From JAYODZ01 sp965662735 (GTDB lineage Bacteria; Pseudomonadota; Alphaproteobacteria; RS24), in the NCBI GenBank assembly GCA_965662735.1, contig CBFIIU010000005.1:43305-107304 (forward strand): a stretch of DNA of 64,000 bases, in the 5' to 3' direction. The notes under the pieces are model-generated. The model ran no database searches, was not told the DNA's origin, and worked only from the letters and a program-made list of their open reading frames with translations. Made by a program: the position numbers and the translations under genes. Below are positions 26,422-34,981 of this stretch, piece by piece (position 1 is the stretch's first letter; every line of letters starts with the position of its first letter).

Positions 26422-28083
26422 ATGATTGAGCTTTTTTGGGGTCGTTTTTCGGCCATTTTTTATGCATGGCTTCTGACTTTGGGAGGTATCGCAGGGGCTC
26501 AGCTTTTCCCGCCCCTCATCTGGCTTACGATCCCTACTGGCGCCTTAGCGCTTCTCGGCATCTATGACTATTTCCAAAAACAACATGGTGTGATTGCGAA
26601 TTACCCGCTCATGGGTCGGATGCGATATATCTTGGAATCCATCCGCCCAGAGTTGCGACAATATTTTTGGGAGTCCGATGCGGATGAATTGCCCTATTCC
26701 CGAACGCAACGCGCAATGGTTTATCGCCGTGCCAAAAATATCAGCGCCGATCATCCTTTTGGGTCGGTCAAAAACGTCTATCTCGAAGAACACAGCTGGC
26801 TTAATCATTCCCTCCAACCTAAAAAAATTTCCAATGATGATTTCCGCGTCATGGTGGGAGAAGGATCGCATGCCTATGCCATGTCGATCCTCAATATTTC
26901 AGGCACCTCGTTTGGTGCCCTTTCCCCCAATGCCATTCAAGCCCTTAACACCGGTGCCCGACTAGGAAATTTCGCGCATAATACCGGCGAAGGGAGCTTA
27001 TCCCCCTATCATGAAGCCGGCGGGGGTGACTTAATCTGGCAAATTTCGACCGGTTATTTTGGGTGCCGGACACCCGAGGGCGCCTTTGATCCCGATAAGT
27101 TTCAAGCGCGCGCCACTTTGTCTCAAGTTAAAATGATTGAGATTAAACTGAGCCAAGGAGCCAAACCCGGGCATGGTGGGGTTTTGCGCGGTGGCAAGGT
27201 CAGTGCTGTCATTGCAGCCACGCGCGGCGTGAAAGAGGGTGAGGATTGTATTTCCCCTTCACGGCACAGCGAGTTTTCAACCCCCAATGAATTACTCGAC
27301 TTTGCTCAGAGACTGCGTGTTCTCTCGGGCGGTAAACCGGTTGGCATTAAATTATGTATTGGTCATCCATGGGAATTCATCTCCATCGTTCGCGCCATGG
27401 TCGATCGCAAACAATATCTAGACTTCATCACGGTCGACGGGGCTGAAGGGGGCACCGGGGCGGCACCGGTCGAATTCGCCGACAATATGGGATGCCCGCT
27501 CCGCGACGCTTTGGTTTTTGTTGACAATACGTTGCGCGGAGCAGGCTTGCGCGATCGCGTGAAAATTGGCGCCTCGGGTAAAATTGTTAGCGCCTATGAT
27601 GTCATCCGCCACTGCGCCCTTGGCGCCGATTGGTGCAATATGGCACGTCCGTTCATGTTCGCCCTCGGGTGCATTCAGGCCCGCGACTGCGCCTCTAACC
27701 ATTGCCCGACAGGCATCGCGACCATGGATCCGAAACGCTACCGCGTTTTAGATATTGCCTCGCGCGCCGAACGTGTGCGGAACTTCCAACAAAATACGCG
27801 CAGCGTGATTGCTAAGCTGTTAGGCTCAGCCGGGCTCAACCATCCCTCAGAGCTAAACCGTCGGTATATTGTGCGGCGTGTATCTCCTACGGAAATTCGC
27901 CTTGCTGACCAAATTTATCCGCATGTCGACACTAACGCATTGATCGAGGGGCAACAGGTCGAAGACCCACGTCTGGCCTCCTATTGGCACCGTGTTTCTG
28001 GCGACAGCTTCCAACCCATTGATCGCGATACCCGCAAGGGCTATCCCACGGATGACAGCGCGTCACAGCATGCAAAACATTAG
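26422..28083 (+). CDS. FMN-binding glutamate synthase family protein
   Basis: 553 aa with GAGGGG before the ATG. An N-terminal membrane hairpin (about 8-50) precedes a GltB-like FMN barrel: ISGTSFGALSPNAI, HNTGEGSLSPYH, GAKPGHGGVLRGGKV, DGAEGGTGAAP and GASGKIVSAYD. The iron-sulfur segment CIQARDCASNHCPTGIAT matches the 3Fe-4S ligands of glutamate synthase. No amidotransferase domain or GltD partner is present, so ammonia assimilation is doubtful; such stand-alone proteins have no firm role that I know. Its TAG overlaps the stop of the convergent ABC-F gene. Confidence 0.9.
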   Translation: MIELFWGRFSAIFYAWLLTLGGIAGAQLFPPLIWLTIPTGALALLGIYDYFQKQHGVIANYPLMGRMRYILESIRPELRQYFWESDADELPYSRTQRAMVYRRAKNISADHPFGSVKNVYLEEHSWLNHSLQPKKISNDDFRVMVGEGSHAYAMSILNISGTSFGALSPNAIQALNTGARLGNFAHNTGEGSLSPYHEAGGGDLIWQISTGYFGCRTPEGAFDPDKFQARATLSQVKMIEIKLSQGAKPGHGGVLRGGKVSAVIAATRGVKEGEDCISPSRHSEFSTPNELLDFAQRLRVLSGGKPVGIKLCIGHPWEFISIVRAMVDRKQYLDFITVDGAEGGTGAAPVEFADNMGCPLRDALVFVDNTLRGAGLRDRVKIGASGKIVSAYDVIRHCALGADWCNMARPFMFALGCIQARDCASNHCPTGIATMDPKRYRVLDIASRAERVRNFQQNTRSVIAKLLGSAGLNHPSELNRRYIVRRVSPTEIRLADQIYPHVDTNALIEGQQVEDPRLASYWHRVSGDSFQPIDRDTRKGYPTDDSASQHAKH

Positions 28084-29915
28084 CTGTCTAATTCCTCACG
28101 GATCAGCTCGAGTTCGAGCCACTCATTTTCAATCTGCTCCCGCTCGCTTTTGAGAACGGAAAGCTGATTGGCGGCCTGCGCAAACCCGTCTGGATCGCGC
28201 ATAAAAAATTCGGGGTCGGCCATTTTTTGTTCGATCTGGGCAATGTCGTGGGTGAAGCGCTCGATCTCTTGAGGTAAATGCTCGAGCTTATATTTTTGTA
28301 TATAGCTCAGCCGGTCACGACGCGGGGCGGATGCATCGGCGGAAGGATCATCCGATGCTTTCGGACTGTCTCCTTTAGGCTTGGTGGACGGCGCCGCTTT
28401 TCCGCGCCGCTGATTTTTTTGCGCGGCTGCCGAGGCCACCATTTCCGAATAGCCGCCGGCATGCACCGTCCAATGCCCATCGCCATCGGCAACCAGCACA
28501 TGCGTGACCGATCGATCCAAAAAATCCCGATCATGGCTCACCAATAATATCGTGCCTTGATAATCGGCTAGCATTTCTTGCATCAAATCTAAGGTCTCAA
28601 GGTCGAGATCATTAGTGGGCTCATCCATCACCAAAAAATTAGAGGGATGCCGAAGTCCGCGCGCCAGCAATAAGCGCGCCAACTCACCCCCCGACAGAAT
28701 ATGCGCCGGTGTACGCATCTGAATCGGATGGAATAGAAACGCTTTCATATACCCGATCACATGGATGGTCTCTTCCCCAATATGCACGAGATCGCCCGAG
28801 CCATCGGTCAATGCGTCTTTAATGGTCCAATCTTTTTTGATGCCCGAGCGCGCTTGATCGAGCACTAATTTTTCGAGCCGCTTACCAATCCGAATGCGCC
28901 CCTGCGTCGGTTGCAAATCGCCCAAAATAAGTTTGAGCAGTGTCGTTTTTCCGCTTCCATTGGGCCCAATAATGCCAATGCGATCGCCCCGATTAAACGT
29001 GAAAGACAGGTTGTCGACAATGGGGCGGCCATCATATGAAAAACTAACTTGGTCGAATTTCACAACCAGCTTACCCGAGGCGTCGGCCTCTCGAACGTTT
29101 AATCCTGTGAGCGCTTGTGTCGTCGACTGATCCGTACGTTGCTGCCGCAACGCCACCAGATCGCGCACCCGGCGCACATTGCGTTTACGCCGCGCCGTCA
29201 CGCCATAGCGCAACCAGTCTTCCTCGCGGGAAATTTTTTGGCTGAGGCGCGCCTGAGCTGTGGCTTCCTCATCGAGAAACTTATCGCGCCAGGCTTCAAA
29301 CTCATTAAAGGGACGCCCTGTATCATGGGTGTGACCGCGATCCAGCCAGATGGTTTGCCGAGCCATGTTACTTAAAAATCTGCGGTCATGGCTCACCAAG
29401 ACCATTGCCGCCGGAAGCGTGCGCAGCGCTTGCTCGAGCCATTCAATCGACGGCAAATCGAGATGGTTGGTCGGCTCGTCTAATAAAAGCACATCGGGCT
29501 GACAGGCCATCGCCTGCGCCAAGGCCACCCGTCTTAATTCTCCACCAGAGAGCGTGCCAATGAGCGCTGAACCTGTTAAATTCAGATCCGCCATTAATTG
29601 ATGCGCTTTTTGCCGATCGTCATTATCGAAAATATCTTGCAGCACAATATCCGAGATGGTCCGGGCACCATCAAACTCAGGGCTTTGGGCTAAGTAGCGC
29701 ACAACACATCCGGGTTGAATGAAGACATCGCCTGCATCGGGCTCAATTTGACCGGCCGCAATTTTCAACAGGGTCGATTTGCCCGACCCATTTCGGCCGA
29801 CCAGACTAATGCGATCTCCCCGCCCGAGCGATAAGGATGCATCCTCGAGGAGAGCCTTGCCACCATAACTCAACGATAGGTGCGAAAGATGCAAAATAGG
29901 GGGTGCTGTCGACAT
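28080..29915 (-). CDS. ABC-F family ATPase (Uup-like)
   Basis: 611 aa, soluble, with two ABC domains in tandem and no membrane helices. Walker A motifs are GRNGSGKSTLLK and GPNGSGKTTLLK; signatures are LSGGELRRVAL and LSGGELARLLL; both Walker B regions read DEPTN. A linker of charged helices joins the domains. A C-terminal coiled coil (about 545-611) follows a Lys/Pro/Ser-rich spacer, as in Uup, which acts on ribosomes or branched DNA. It ends a probable minus-strand operon with PhyH, GST and an amidohydrolase. Confidence 0.92.
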   Translation of the reverse strand: MSTAPPILHLSHLSLSYGGKALLEDASLSLGRGDRISLVGRNGSGKSTLLKIAAGQIEPDAGDVFIQPGCVVRYLAQSPEFDGARTISDIVLQDIFDNDDRQKAHQLMADLNLTGSALIGTLSGGELRRVALAQAMACQPDVLLLDEPTNHLDLPSIEWLEQALRTLPAAMVLVSHDRRFLSNMARQTIWLDRGHTHDTGRPFNEFEAWRDKFLDEEATAQARLSQKISREEDWLRYGVTARRKRNVRRVRDLVALRQQRTDQSTTQALTGLNVREADASGKLVVKFDQVSFSYDGRPIVDNLSFTFNRGDRIGIIGPNGSGKTTLLKLILGDLQPTQGRIRIGKRLEKLVLDQARSGIKKDWTIKDALTDGSGDLVHIGEETIHVIGYMKAFLFHPIQMRTPAHILSGGELARLLLARGLRHPSNFLVMDEPTNDLDLETLDLMQEMLADYQGTILLVSHDRDFLDRSVTHVLVADGDGHWTVHAGGYSEMVASAAAQKNQRRGKAAPSTKPKGDSPKASDDPSADASAPRRDRLSYIQKYKLEHLPQEIERFTHDIAQIEQKMADPEFFMRDPDGFAQAANQLSVLKSEREQIENEWLELELIREELDS

Positions 29916-29953
29916 CCGCAGACTATGCCATGAGTTTTCCGCTGATGACCAGA

Positions 29954-30820
29954 TCAGCGCAACAGGCGATTAGGGTGCATGCCGTCCACATAGCCCATAA
30001 ATGGCTCATGGATGGAATAGCCCACCAATTCCTGCACGCGCTCAGGAAGTTCGGCAGCTTGCGCATGGGTTAAGCTTGCCATCATATTTTCCAGCTGACG
30101 TGTCCAAGCGGGGCAATATTGCGGGGTAATGATTAAGCGCGGCGCCTGCGAGCGATTGGCGCCGCCGCGATGCCATAAAGTGCCCTTGGTCAACATTAAG
30201 GAGCCGGCAGGGAGTTCCACCTGAACCGCATCATCCCGCGGCGCTGGATCTTCATCCACCGCCTTGATCCGTCGATCGGAGAATACTCTCGTCAAATCCG
30301 ATCCAGGCAAAACATCGTCCGGCCATGTGTGGCTGCCCGGAATGATCTCGGTCGCACCATTTTCTGTCGTGGTCTCATCAATAGCCCAAAAGGCACTCAC
30401 CCCCAAAGACGGGCGCGGGCGCGGCCACCGATAATGGCTGTCGTCAAAATGCCAGGGCTGAACACTCTCGCCGGGCCATAGTTGAATGGCTAGACAAGCG
30501 GATAAAAGCGCATTGCGTCCAAGATCGGCCTCCACAAAAGCCAGCGCCAGCGGGTGCGCAATAATTTCGCTAAAGACCGGCGACTTCGCCAAAAGGGCAT
30601 AAACACGATTAGTGAGCAACCCCTCAAAGTCATTGCGCCCTCGCAGATCACCCGCGAGAAATGGGGTGAGCGCGTCGCGCAAGCGCGCCAGCTGATCGGG
30701 CGATAAAACCCGTTCGAAAACGACATAGCCCTGCGCATCGAACTCTTCGCGCACCGCTTCAAAGGACGCCCCGCCAAGATAGGCCCGGAGATCCTGATTA
30801 GAAAAACACAGCTCATACAT
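29954..30820 (-). CDS. phytanoyl-CoA dioxygenase (PhyH) family protein
   Basis: 288-aa Fe(II)/2-oxoglutarate oxygenase. The iron-binding HxD is in QPWHFDDSHYRWP and the distal His in TLWHRGGANRS, followed by an Arg that would hold 2-oxoglutarate. It hydroxylates an unidentified substrate; PhyH members act on branched acyl-CoAs and many small metabolites. It is 38 nt upstream of the ABC-F gene and 35 nt downstream of the GST gene, so likely one transcript. Confidence 0.88.
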   Translation of the reverse strand: MYELCFSNQDLRAYLGGASFEAVREEFDAQGYVVFERVLSPDQLARLRDALTPFLAGDLRGRNDFEGLLTNRVYALLAKSPVFSEIIAHPLALAFVEADLGRNALLSACLAIQLWPGESVQPWHFDDSHYRWPRPRPSLGVSAFWAIDETTTENGATEIIPGSHTWPDDVLPGSDLTRVFSDRRIKAVDEDPAPRDDAVQVELPAGSLMLTKGTLWHRGGANRSQAPRLIITPQYCPAWTRQLENMMASLTHAQAAELPERVQELVGYSIHEPFMGYVDGMHPNRLLR

Positions 30821-30855
30821 TATTGTTTATAAATCCCGATCAAGAATATGATGAC

Positions 30856-31782
30856 TTAGCCCACGGGCATAATGCGATATCCGGCGCGCGGATAATGAAC
30901 CATGACGCGCCCCACATCTGGATCCTCACGCAACACTGCAATCTCGTCAGCTAGCAAAACACGGATTTCACCCTCGGTGACTTCCTTCCCATAATCATCG
31001 GCTTGAATGCGAACCTGTTGGCCGATCGTTAAACCCGCGCTCGCATCCGTATCGATGTGCGCTTCTGTGTTGGGTTCGCTCATCCGGGCCAGCGCCAAGG
31101 CTTCGGCGGGCGGCAGGTTTTGATGCTGCCCCTGCCCCATAGTGCGCACACGCTCGAGCCAGGCATTGACCGCTGGATAGCCTGCAATCACGGCGGCCAT
31201 GCCCGGCGCCAGGCAAGCGAAATTAATAACGTGAAACACACTCGCATCAGCCAGCGTAAACGTGTCACCGAGCACAAATGAAGAATGCGTCAGCGTTTCT
31301 TCAAGCCGACGAACCTGTTGGTTAAATTGCTCGCGCAAATGGGGCGCCGCGAGGCGCAGAAAATCCGGGTTAAATCCATCCGACATGGCAGCCCGATCTT
31401 GCATAAACTCAGGCGGCAACACATCCAACATCTCCATCACTGTTGGCCCCGCCGCCATCGAAAACAAACGATGATCGGCCCAATCCGCAATCGTCGCTGC
31501 AACGCCCTGCTGGCTCGGGGGCGTCAGCGGCGGTTCTGGAAACCGTGCCTCAATGACTTTAACCATGAGCTCCGTATCGCAATAGATATGCGCCCCGATT
31601 TGCAATACAGGAATGCGTCGATAGCCACCCGTTAGCGGGGTGAGATCAGGCTTGGGCGCGATATTCGGTTGAATAACGCCGAACCAAGATAGGTTTTTCG
31701 CGCCAAATATTTTTCGGATCTTTTCCGAAAAAGGCGACATTTCGTAATGATGCAAAATAAGATCATCAGCCGTAACGGACAT
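30856..31782 (-). CDS. glutathione S-transferase family protein
   Basis: 308 aa from ATG 31782, preceded by GGAGAGGAA; the frame is open upstream but lacks a better start. The N-terminal thioredoxin-like domain (HHYEMSPFSEKIRKIFG) has a Ser-type active-site region, and VLQIGAHIYCDTELMV gives the cis-Pro/ED segment. An all-helical GST C-domain follows. About 80 extra C-terminal residues (AGLTIGQQVRIQADDYGKE on) form a small beta domain beyond the normal GST length. Its neighbours are PhyH and a D-aminoacylase-like enzyme. The substrate is unknown. Confidence 0.85.
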   Translation of the reverse strand: MSVTADDLILHHYEMSPFSEKIRKIFGAKNLSWFGVIQPNIAPKPDLTPLTGGYRRIPVLQIGAHIYCDTELMVKVIEARFPEPPLTPPSQQGVAATIADWADHRLFSMAAGPTVMEMLDVLPPEFMQDRAAMSDGFNPDFLRLAAPHLREQFNQQVRRLEETLTHSSFVLGDTFTLADASVFHVINFACLAPGMAAVIAGYPAVNAWLERVRTMGQGQHQNLPPAEALALARMSEPNTEAHIDTDASAGLTIGQQVRIQADDYGKEVTEGEIRVLLADEIAVLREDPDVGRVMVHYPRAGYRIMPVG

Positions 31783-31858
31783 GTCTATTCCTCTCCACCC
31801 CATCAAAACGCACCCCCTCAGCGAGGGAACGCGCACTTATCCCTTTTTAAACGATTGT

Positions 31859-33637
31859 CTATTCTGCGGCCATATCCATGACGGCGGCAGACTGCCGCCC
31901 CCGGATCAAGCGCCCCGGCATCTGGCCGGTCGGTGTTCCATTTTCATAGGTCACGACGCCATTGACGATCGTATAGAGATATCCGTCGACTTTTTGGATC
32001 AGCCGTCGCCCACCGGCCGGCAGGTCAAACACCATTTCGGGTGCTCCTAAATTTAATCTTTGGAGATCAATGATATTGAGATCGGCTTTTTGCCCGACCG
32101 TAATGGTTCCGCGATCGTCGAGACCATAAAGGCGCGCTGTATCATGCGTTTGCGCCTTCACCGCCGCTGCCAAGGCGATCCGGTCGCCGCGTGTGCGCGA
32201 GCGCACCCAATGGGTCAATAAATAGGTCGGCATACTAGCATCCGTAATCACGCCGCAATGGGCGCCCCCATCAGAGAGGCTGACAACGGTATTGGGATTA
32301 TGAAACATCTCCGCAATGTGATCGAAATTAAAGTCAGCATAATTGAGCAGCGGCAAATACACATAGCCCGTGCCGTCATTTTCCATCATCATGTCATAGA
32401 CGAGCTCGGCAGGAGACATCTTCAGAGCCTCGGCGCGTGCCGCAATACTGTCTTCAGGAGCAGGCTCATATTCGGCAACACCCTCCTTCATCAGAGCAAA
32501 CATGGTGTGATAGCCCCGCGCAACAATACGCGACAGCCCACTCGCCGACCCCATAGAGCCATCTTCAACATCGACGACCTGTTCGAAACGGGGCACGCCC
32601 TCAACCAGCTTTTGCTTCATCTCGGGCGTTTTCAAAATCTCGAGCCGTTCAGCAAAAGGACGATCCGCAATCTCGGCATAGGCGTCATAGAAAGAGAACG
32701 GATGCACAGTGCTTTGCCAGCCCATAATTAGGCCCGTTGGCCGCATCGCAATTTGCGCTTTAATTTGGGCGCCCTCTGCAATGGCCTCATCCGTCATGGT
32801 GAGTAATTTTTTCCAGTTCTGTGGATCGACGGGGTTTTGCAACAGCGCATAGGTCACCGGAATGCCAGTATCTTTCGATGCTTCAGCCATCCACCGAAAC
32901 TCGTCTTCGGCCGGCGTCATGTCGGAGGCCATTTCAAACACACCATGGCCCACTTTCGCCATTGCACCGGCAATACCCAATAACTCATCGCGGTTTGCAA
33001 ATGTGCCAGGCACCGGCTCGCCATCAATCGACAAGTGGAGAATGGTGCGCGAGGTCGAAAAGCCTAAAGCCCCCGCCCTTAAGCCCTCTTCCACAATCTC
33101 GGCCATCGCGGCGATATCCTCTGGCGTGGCGGCTTCATTGCGCGCACCCCGCTCGCCCATAACATAGGCCCGCACAGATCCATGGGGCACTTGCGTCGCG
33201 ACATCGAGCGCGCGCGGCATTTTTTCGAGCGTATCTAAATATTCTGGGAAACTTTCCCACTCCCATGTAATGCCTTCGGCCAAGGCGGCGCCGGGAATAT
33301 CTTCGACACCCTCCATGAGGCCAATCAGCCAATCATGACGATCGGGCTTGGCGGGGGCAAAGCCGACGCCACAATTTCCAATCACTGCTGTCGTAACCCC
33401 GTTCCAACCTGACGGCGATAAATAAGGATCCCAGGTCACCTGCCCATCATAATGGGTGTGAATATCAACCCAACCGGGTGAAACCAAATGGCCTTGCGCA
33501 TCGATTTCACGTTTCGCTTTTCTCTCGATCGAGCCGATCTGAGCCACCACCCCATTGAGAATTGCGATATCGGCCGTATAGGGCTCCGCCCCCGTTCCGT
33601 CGACTAAATACGCATTGCGAATAATAAGATCAAACAT
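31859..33637 (-). CDS. amidohydrolase, N-acyl-D-amino-acid deacylase-like (copy 1)
   Basis: 592 aa. The amidohydrolase fold shows HTH (H60, H62), the metal-bridging Cys in IGNCGVGFAP (C89) and the terminal Asp in SDGGAH. The C-terminal beta domain ends LPAGGRRLIQKVDGY. It resembles D-aminoacylase, but the two mid-protein His ligands seem absent (VFEMASDM and TYALLQNP occupy those places), so the metal site and reaction may differ. A close paralogue lies at 52547-54283. It probably heads the operon with GST, PhyH and ABC-F. Confidence 0.87.
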   Translation of the reverse strand: MFDLIIRNAYLVDGTGAEPYTADIAILNGVVAQIGSIERKAKREIDAQGHLVSPGWVDIHTHYDGQVTWDPYLSPSGWNGVTTAVIGNCGVGFAPAKPDRHDWLIGLMEGVEDIPGAALAEGITWEWESFPEYLDTLEKMPRALDVATQVPHGSVRAYVMGERGARNEAATPEDIAAMAEIVEEGLRAGALGFSTSRTILHLSIDGEPVPGTFANRDELLGIAGAMAKVGHGVFEMASDMTPAEDEFRWMAEASKDTGIPVTYALLQNPVDPQNWKKLLTMTDEAIAEGAQIKAQIAMRPTGLIMGWQSTVHPFSFYDAYAEIADRPFAERLEILKTPEMKQKLVEGVPRFEQVVDVEDGSMGSASGLSRIVARGYHTMFALMKEGVAEYEPAPEDSIAARAEALKMSPAELVYDMMMENDGTGYVYLPLLNYADFNFDHIAEMFHNPNTVVSLSDGGAHCGVITDASMPTYLLTHWVRSRTRGDRIALAAAVKAQTHDTARLYGLDDRGTITVGQKADLNIIDLQRLNLGAPEMVFDLPAGGRRLIQKVDGYLYTIVNGVVTYENGTPTGQMPGRLIRGRQSAAVMDMAAE

Positions 33638-33791
33638 AGCCCCCCCTTATCGCTCTTGATCCCATAGCGTGACTATTCCACGCGGAGCTGGCAAGCCTTT
33701 TTTCATTCGCTCTAACATGACAAATTCGTGCACGTGTCGAAATTACGGCCTATATTGCGCTCAGGGTGACAAAGTGGGAAGGAAGCAGTTG

Positions 33792-34247
33792 ATGATAAAA
33801 GACATAATATCTCTGGCGCCTGTGCCGCCAATGGCGCGTCTTTTGGGTTTTGCGGGGCTCATCCCCTTTCTCAGCGGCGGCGTGATCGGATGGTTGCCCC
33901 TCGCGCTCGATGTTCAATTGGGTGTCAGCCAATGGATTATTTTTTATGCTGCGTTAATTGTGTCTTTTTTGGGCGGCGTCCGTTGGGGAACGGCAATGCA
34001 GCACAATCAAGCCGAGCGCCTGATTCCATCGGTCATCCCCAGCCTATTAGCATGGACATGCTTGGCACTCCCCTCCTCCTACGCCGCCTTATTCCTTGCG
34101 CTCTTACTGGCTTTATATGGCGCCGAGGATATTCGAGCCGCGCGCCGCGATGAGATGGCGCAATGGTACGCGCCGCTCCGCTTTTGGCTCAGCCTTGGCG
34201 CCAGCTCATCCATGTTCAGCCTGACCCTTTGGCTGTTTCGTCTTTAA
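33792..34247 (+). CDS. DUF3429 membrane protein
   Basis: 151 aa from ATG 33792, which has GGAAGGA upstream; longer in-frame starts add an unlikely Cys-rich leader. About five hydrophobic helices and the motif FLGGVRWGTAM are characteristic of DUF3429 inner-membrane proteins. No function is assigned to the family as far as I know. It is convergent with the ABM-domain gene; a 16-bp tandem repeat begins at its stop codon. Confidence 0.87.
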   Translation: MIKDIISLAPVPPMARLLGFAGLIPFLSGGVIGWLPLALDVQLGVSQWIIFYAALIVSFLGGVRWGTAMQHNQAERLIPSVIPSLLAWTCLALPSSYAALFLALLLALYGAEDIRAARRDEMAQWYAPLRFWLSLGASSSMFSLTLWLFRL

Positions 34248-34308
34248 GCCAGATGGGGGCTAAGCCAGATCGACACCAAATCAGATCGACGTCAAGTCAG
34301 GTCGACGT
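34245..34308. repeat. four 16-bp imperfect tandem units starting at a stop codon
   Basis: Units 34245-34260, 34261-34276, 34277-34292 and 34293-34308 share a core like (T/C)AAGCCAGATCGAC. The first begins with the TAA of the DUF3429 gene. The array fills most of the spacer to the convergent ABM gene. Duplication of the gene end by slippage is the simplest reading. Confidence 0.75.
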
Positions 34309-34327
34309 CAAGGCCAAGCGCTGTTTC

Positions 34328-34621
34328 CTAGACATCATCGCGGATGGTATAGGTCCGAAACTCTGGTGGGGCGACTAGAAGGTCCACCAAACCGGCGAGG
34401 GACCCTGTCTCCTGACGCCACGCCAAATAGGCTTGTTGGTCTTCGGAGCGATCCCAGAACTCAACCAAAAGCATGATGTGATTGGCTTCGTCGAGATAGG
34501 TCTTCACTTCCTGGCACCCCTTAAAGGCGCGTGTTTCGGGCAAAGCCTGCTGCATCCCCGCAACCATTGTGTCTACTGCTTCGGGCTTGAGCTTAAATTC
34601 AACTGTAACCATGACCGCCAT
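34328..34621 (-). CDS. antibiotic biosynthesis monooxygenase (ABM) domain protein
   Basis: 97 aa from ATG 34621, preceded by AGGAG. A single dimeric ferredoxin-like ABM fold is suggested by VTVEFKLKPEAVDTMVAGMQQ, FKGCQEVKTYLDE and the IMLLVEFWDRSEDQQAYLAWR block. Members include cofactor-free monooxygenases, quinol oxygenases and haem-degrading enzymes; none can be chosen here. It is transcribed away from the TonB receptor. Confidence 0.8.
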   Translation of the reverse strand: MAVMVTVEFKLKPEAVDTMVAGMQQALPETRAFKGCQEVKTYLDEANHIMLLVEFWDRSEDQQAYLAWRQETGSLAGLVDLLVAPPEFRTYTIRDDV

Positions 34622-34981
34622 GAGAGTTCTCCTATCCACTATTGAGCCTGATTGATCTCATGAAGCTAACATATTCGGATAAATAGAAAAGATGTCAGCT
34701 TTCGTAAAATTCCCGATAACAGTCAAAAGCTCTCGCGAATTTCATTATGTCACTTTAGATTTTTGACCATTCACAAAATTAAGTTTATCAGCCAACTATG
34801 TCCTTTAAACCGGACAACCTAGGATCAAACTTTTCGACATTTCTGTTCGCGCATTCTCTCCAAAACTTATCGTCTTAAAACTTATCGTCACGACCGCTCA
34901 TTTGAACCCTTCACGCATTTGCACCCTTTTCTTACCCCGCTTCCTCACATCACAAAAGATCGAACTTAAAGAATCCCTATC
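34622..34981. other. AT-rich spacer upstream of TonB receptor with two tandem duplications
   Basis: No gene is seen in this 360-bp spacer. It contains AAAACTTATCGTC twice with 15-bp period (34862-34874, 34877-34889) and a 17-bp tandem CATTTG(A/C)ACCCTT-like pair (34899-34915, 34916-34932). These sit 50-120 bp before the receptor start and could be regulator sites or slippage. I found no convincing Fur box. Confidence 0.6.

Noticed and set aside
34622..34981. Fur box or riboswitch upstream of the TonB receptor
   Set aside because: I saw only AT-rich tandem duplications; no 19-bp inverted Fur-like site or cobalamin-type motif was found by eye.
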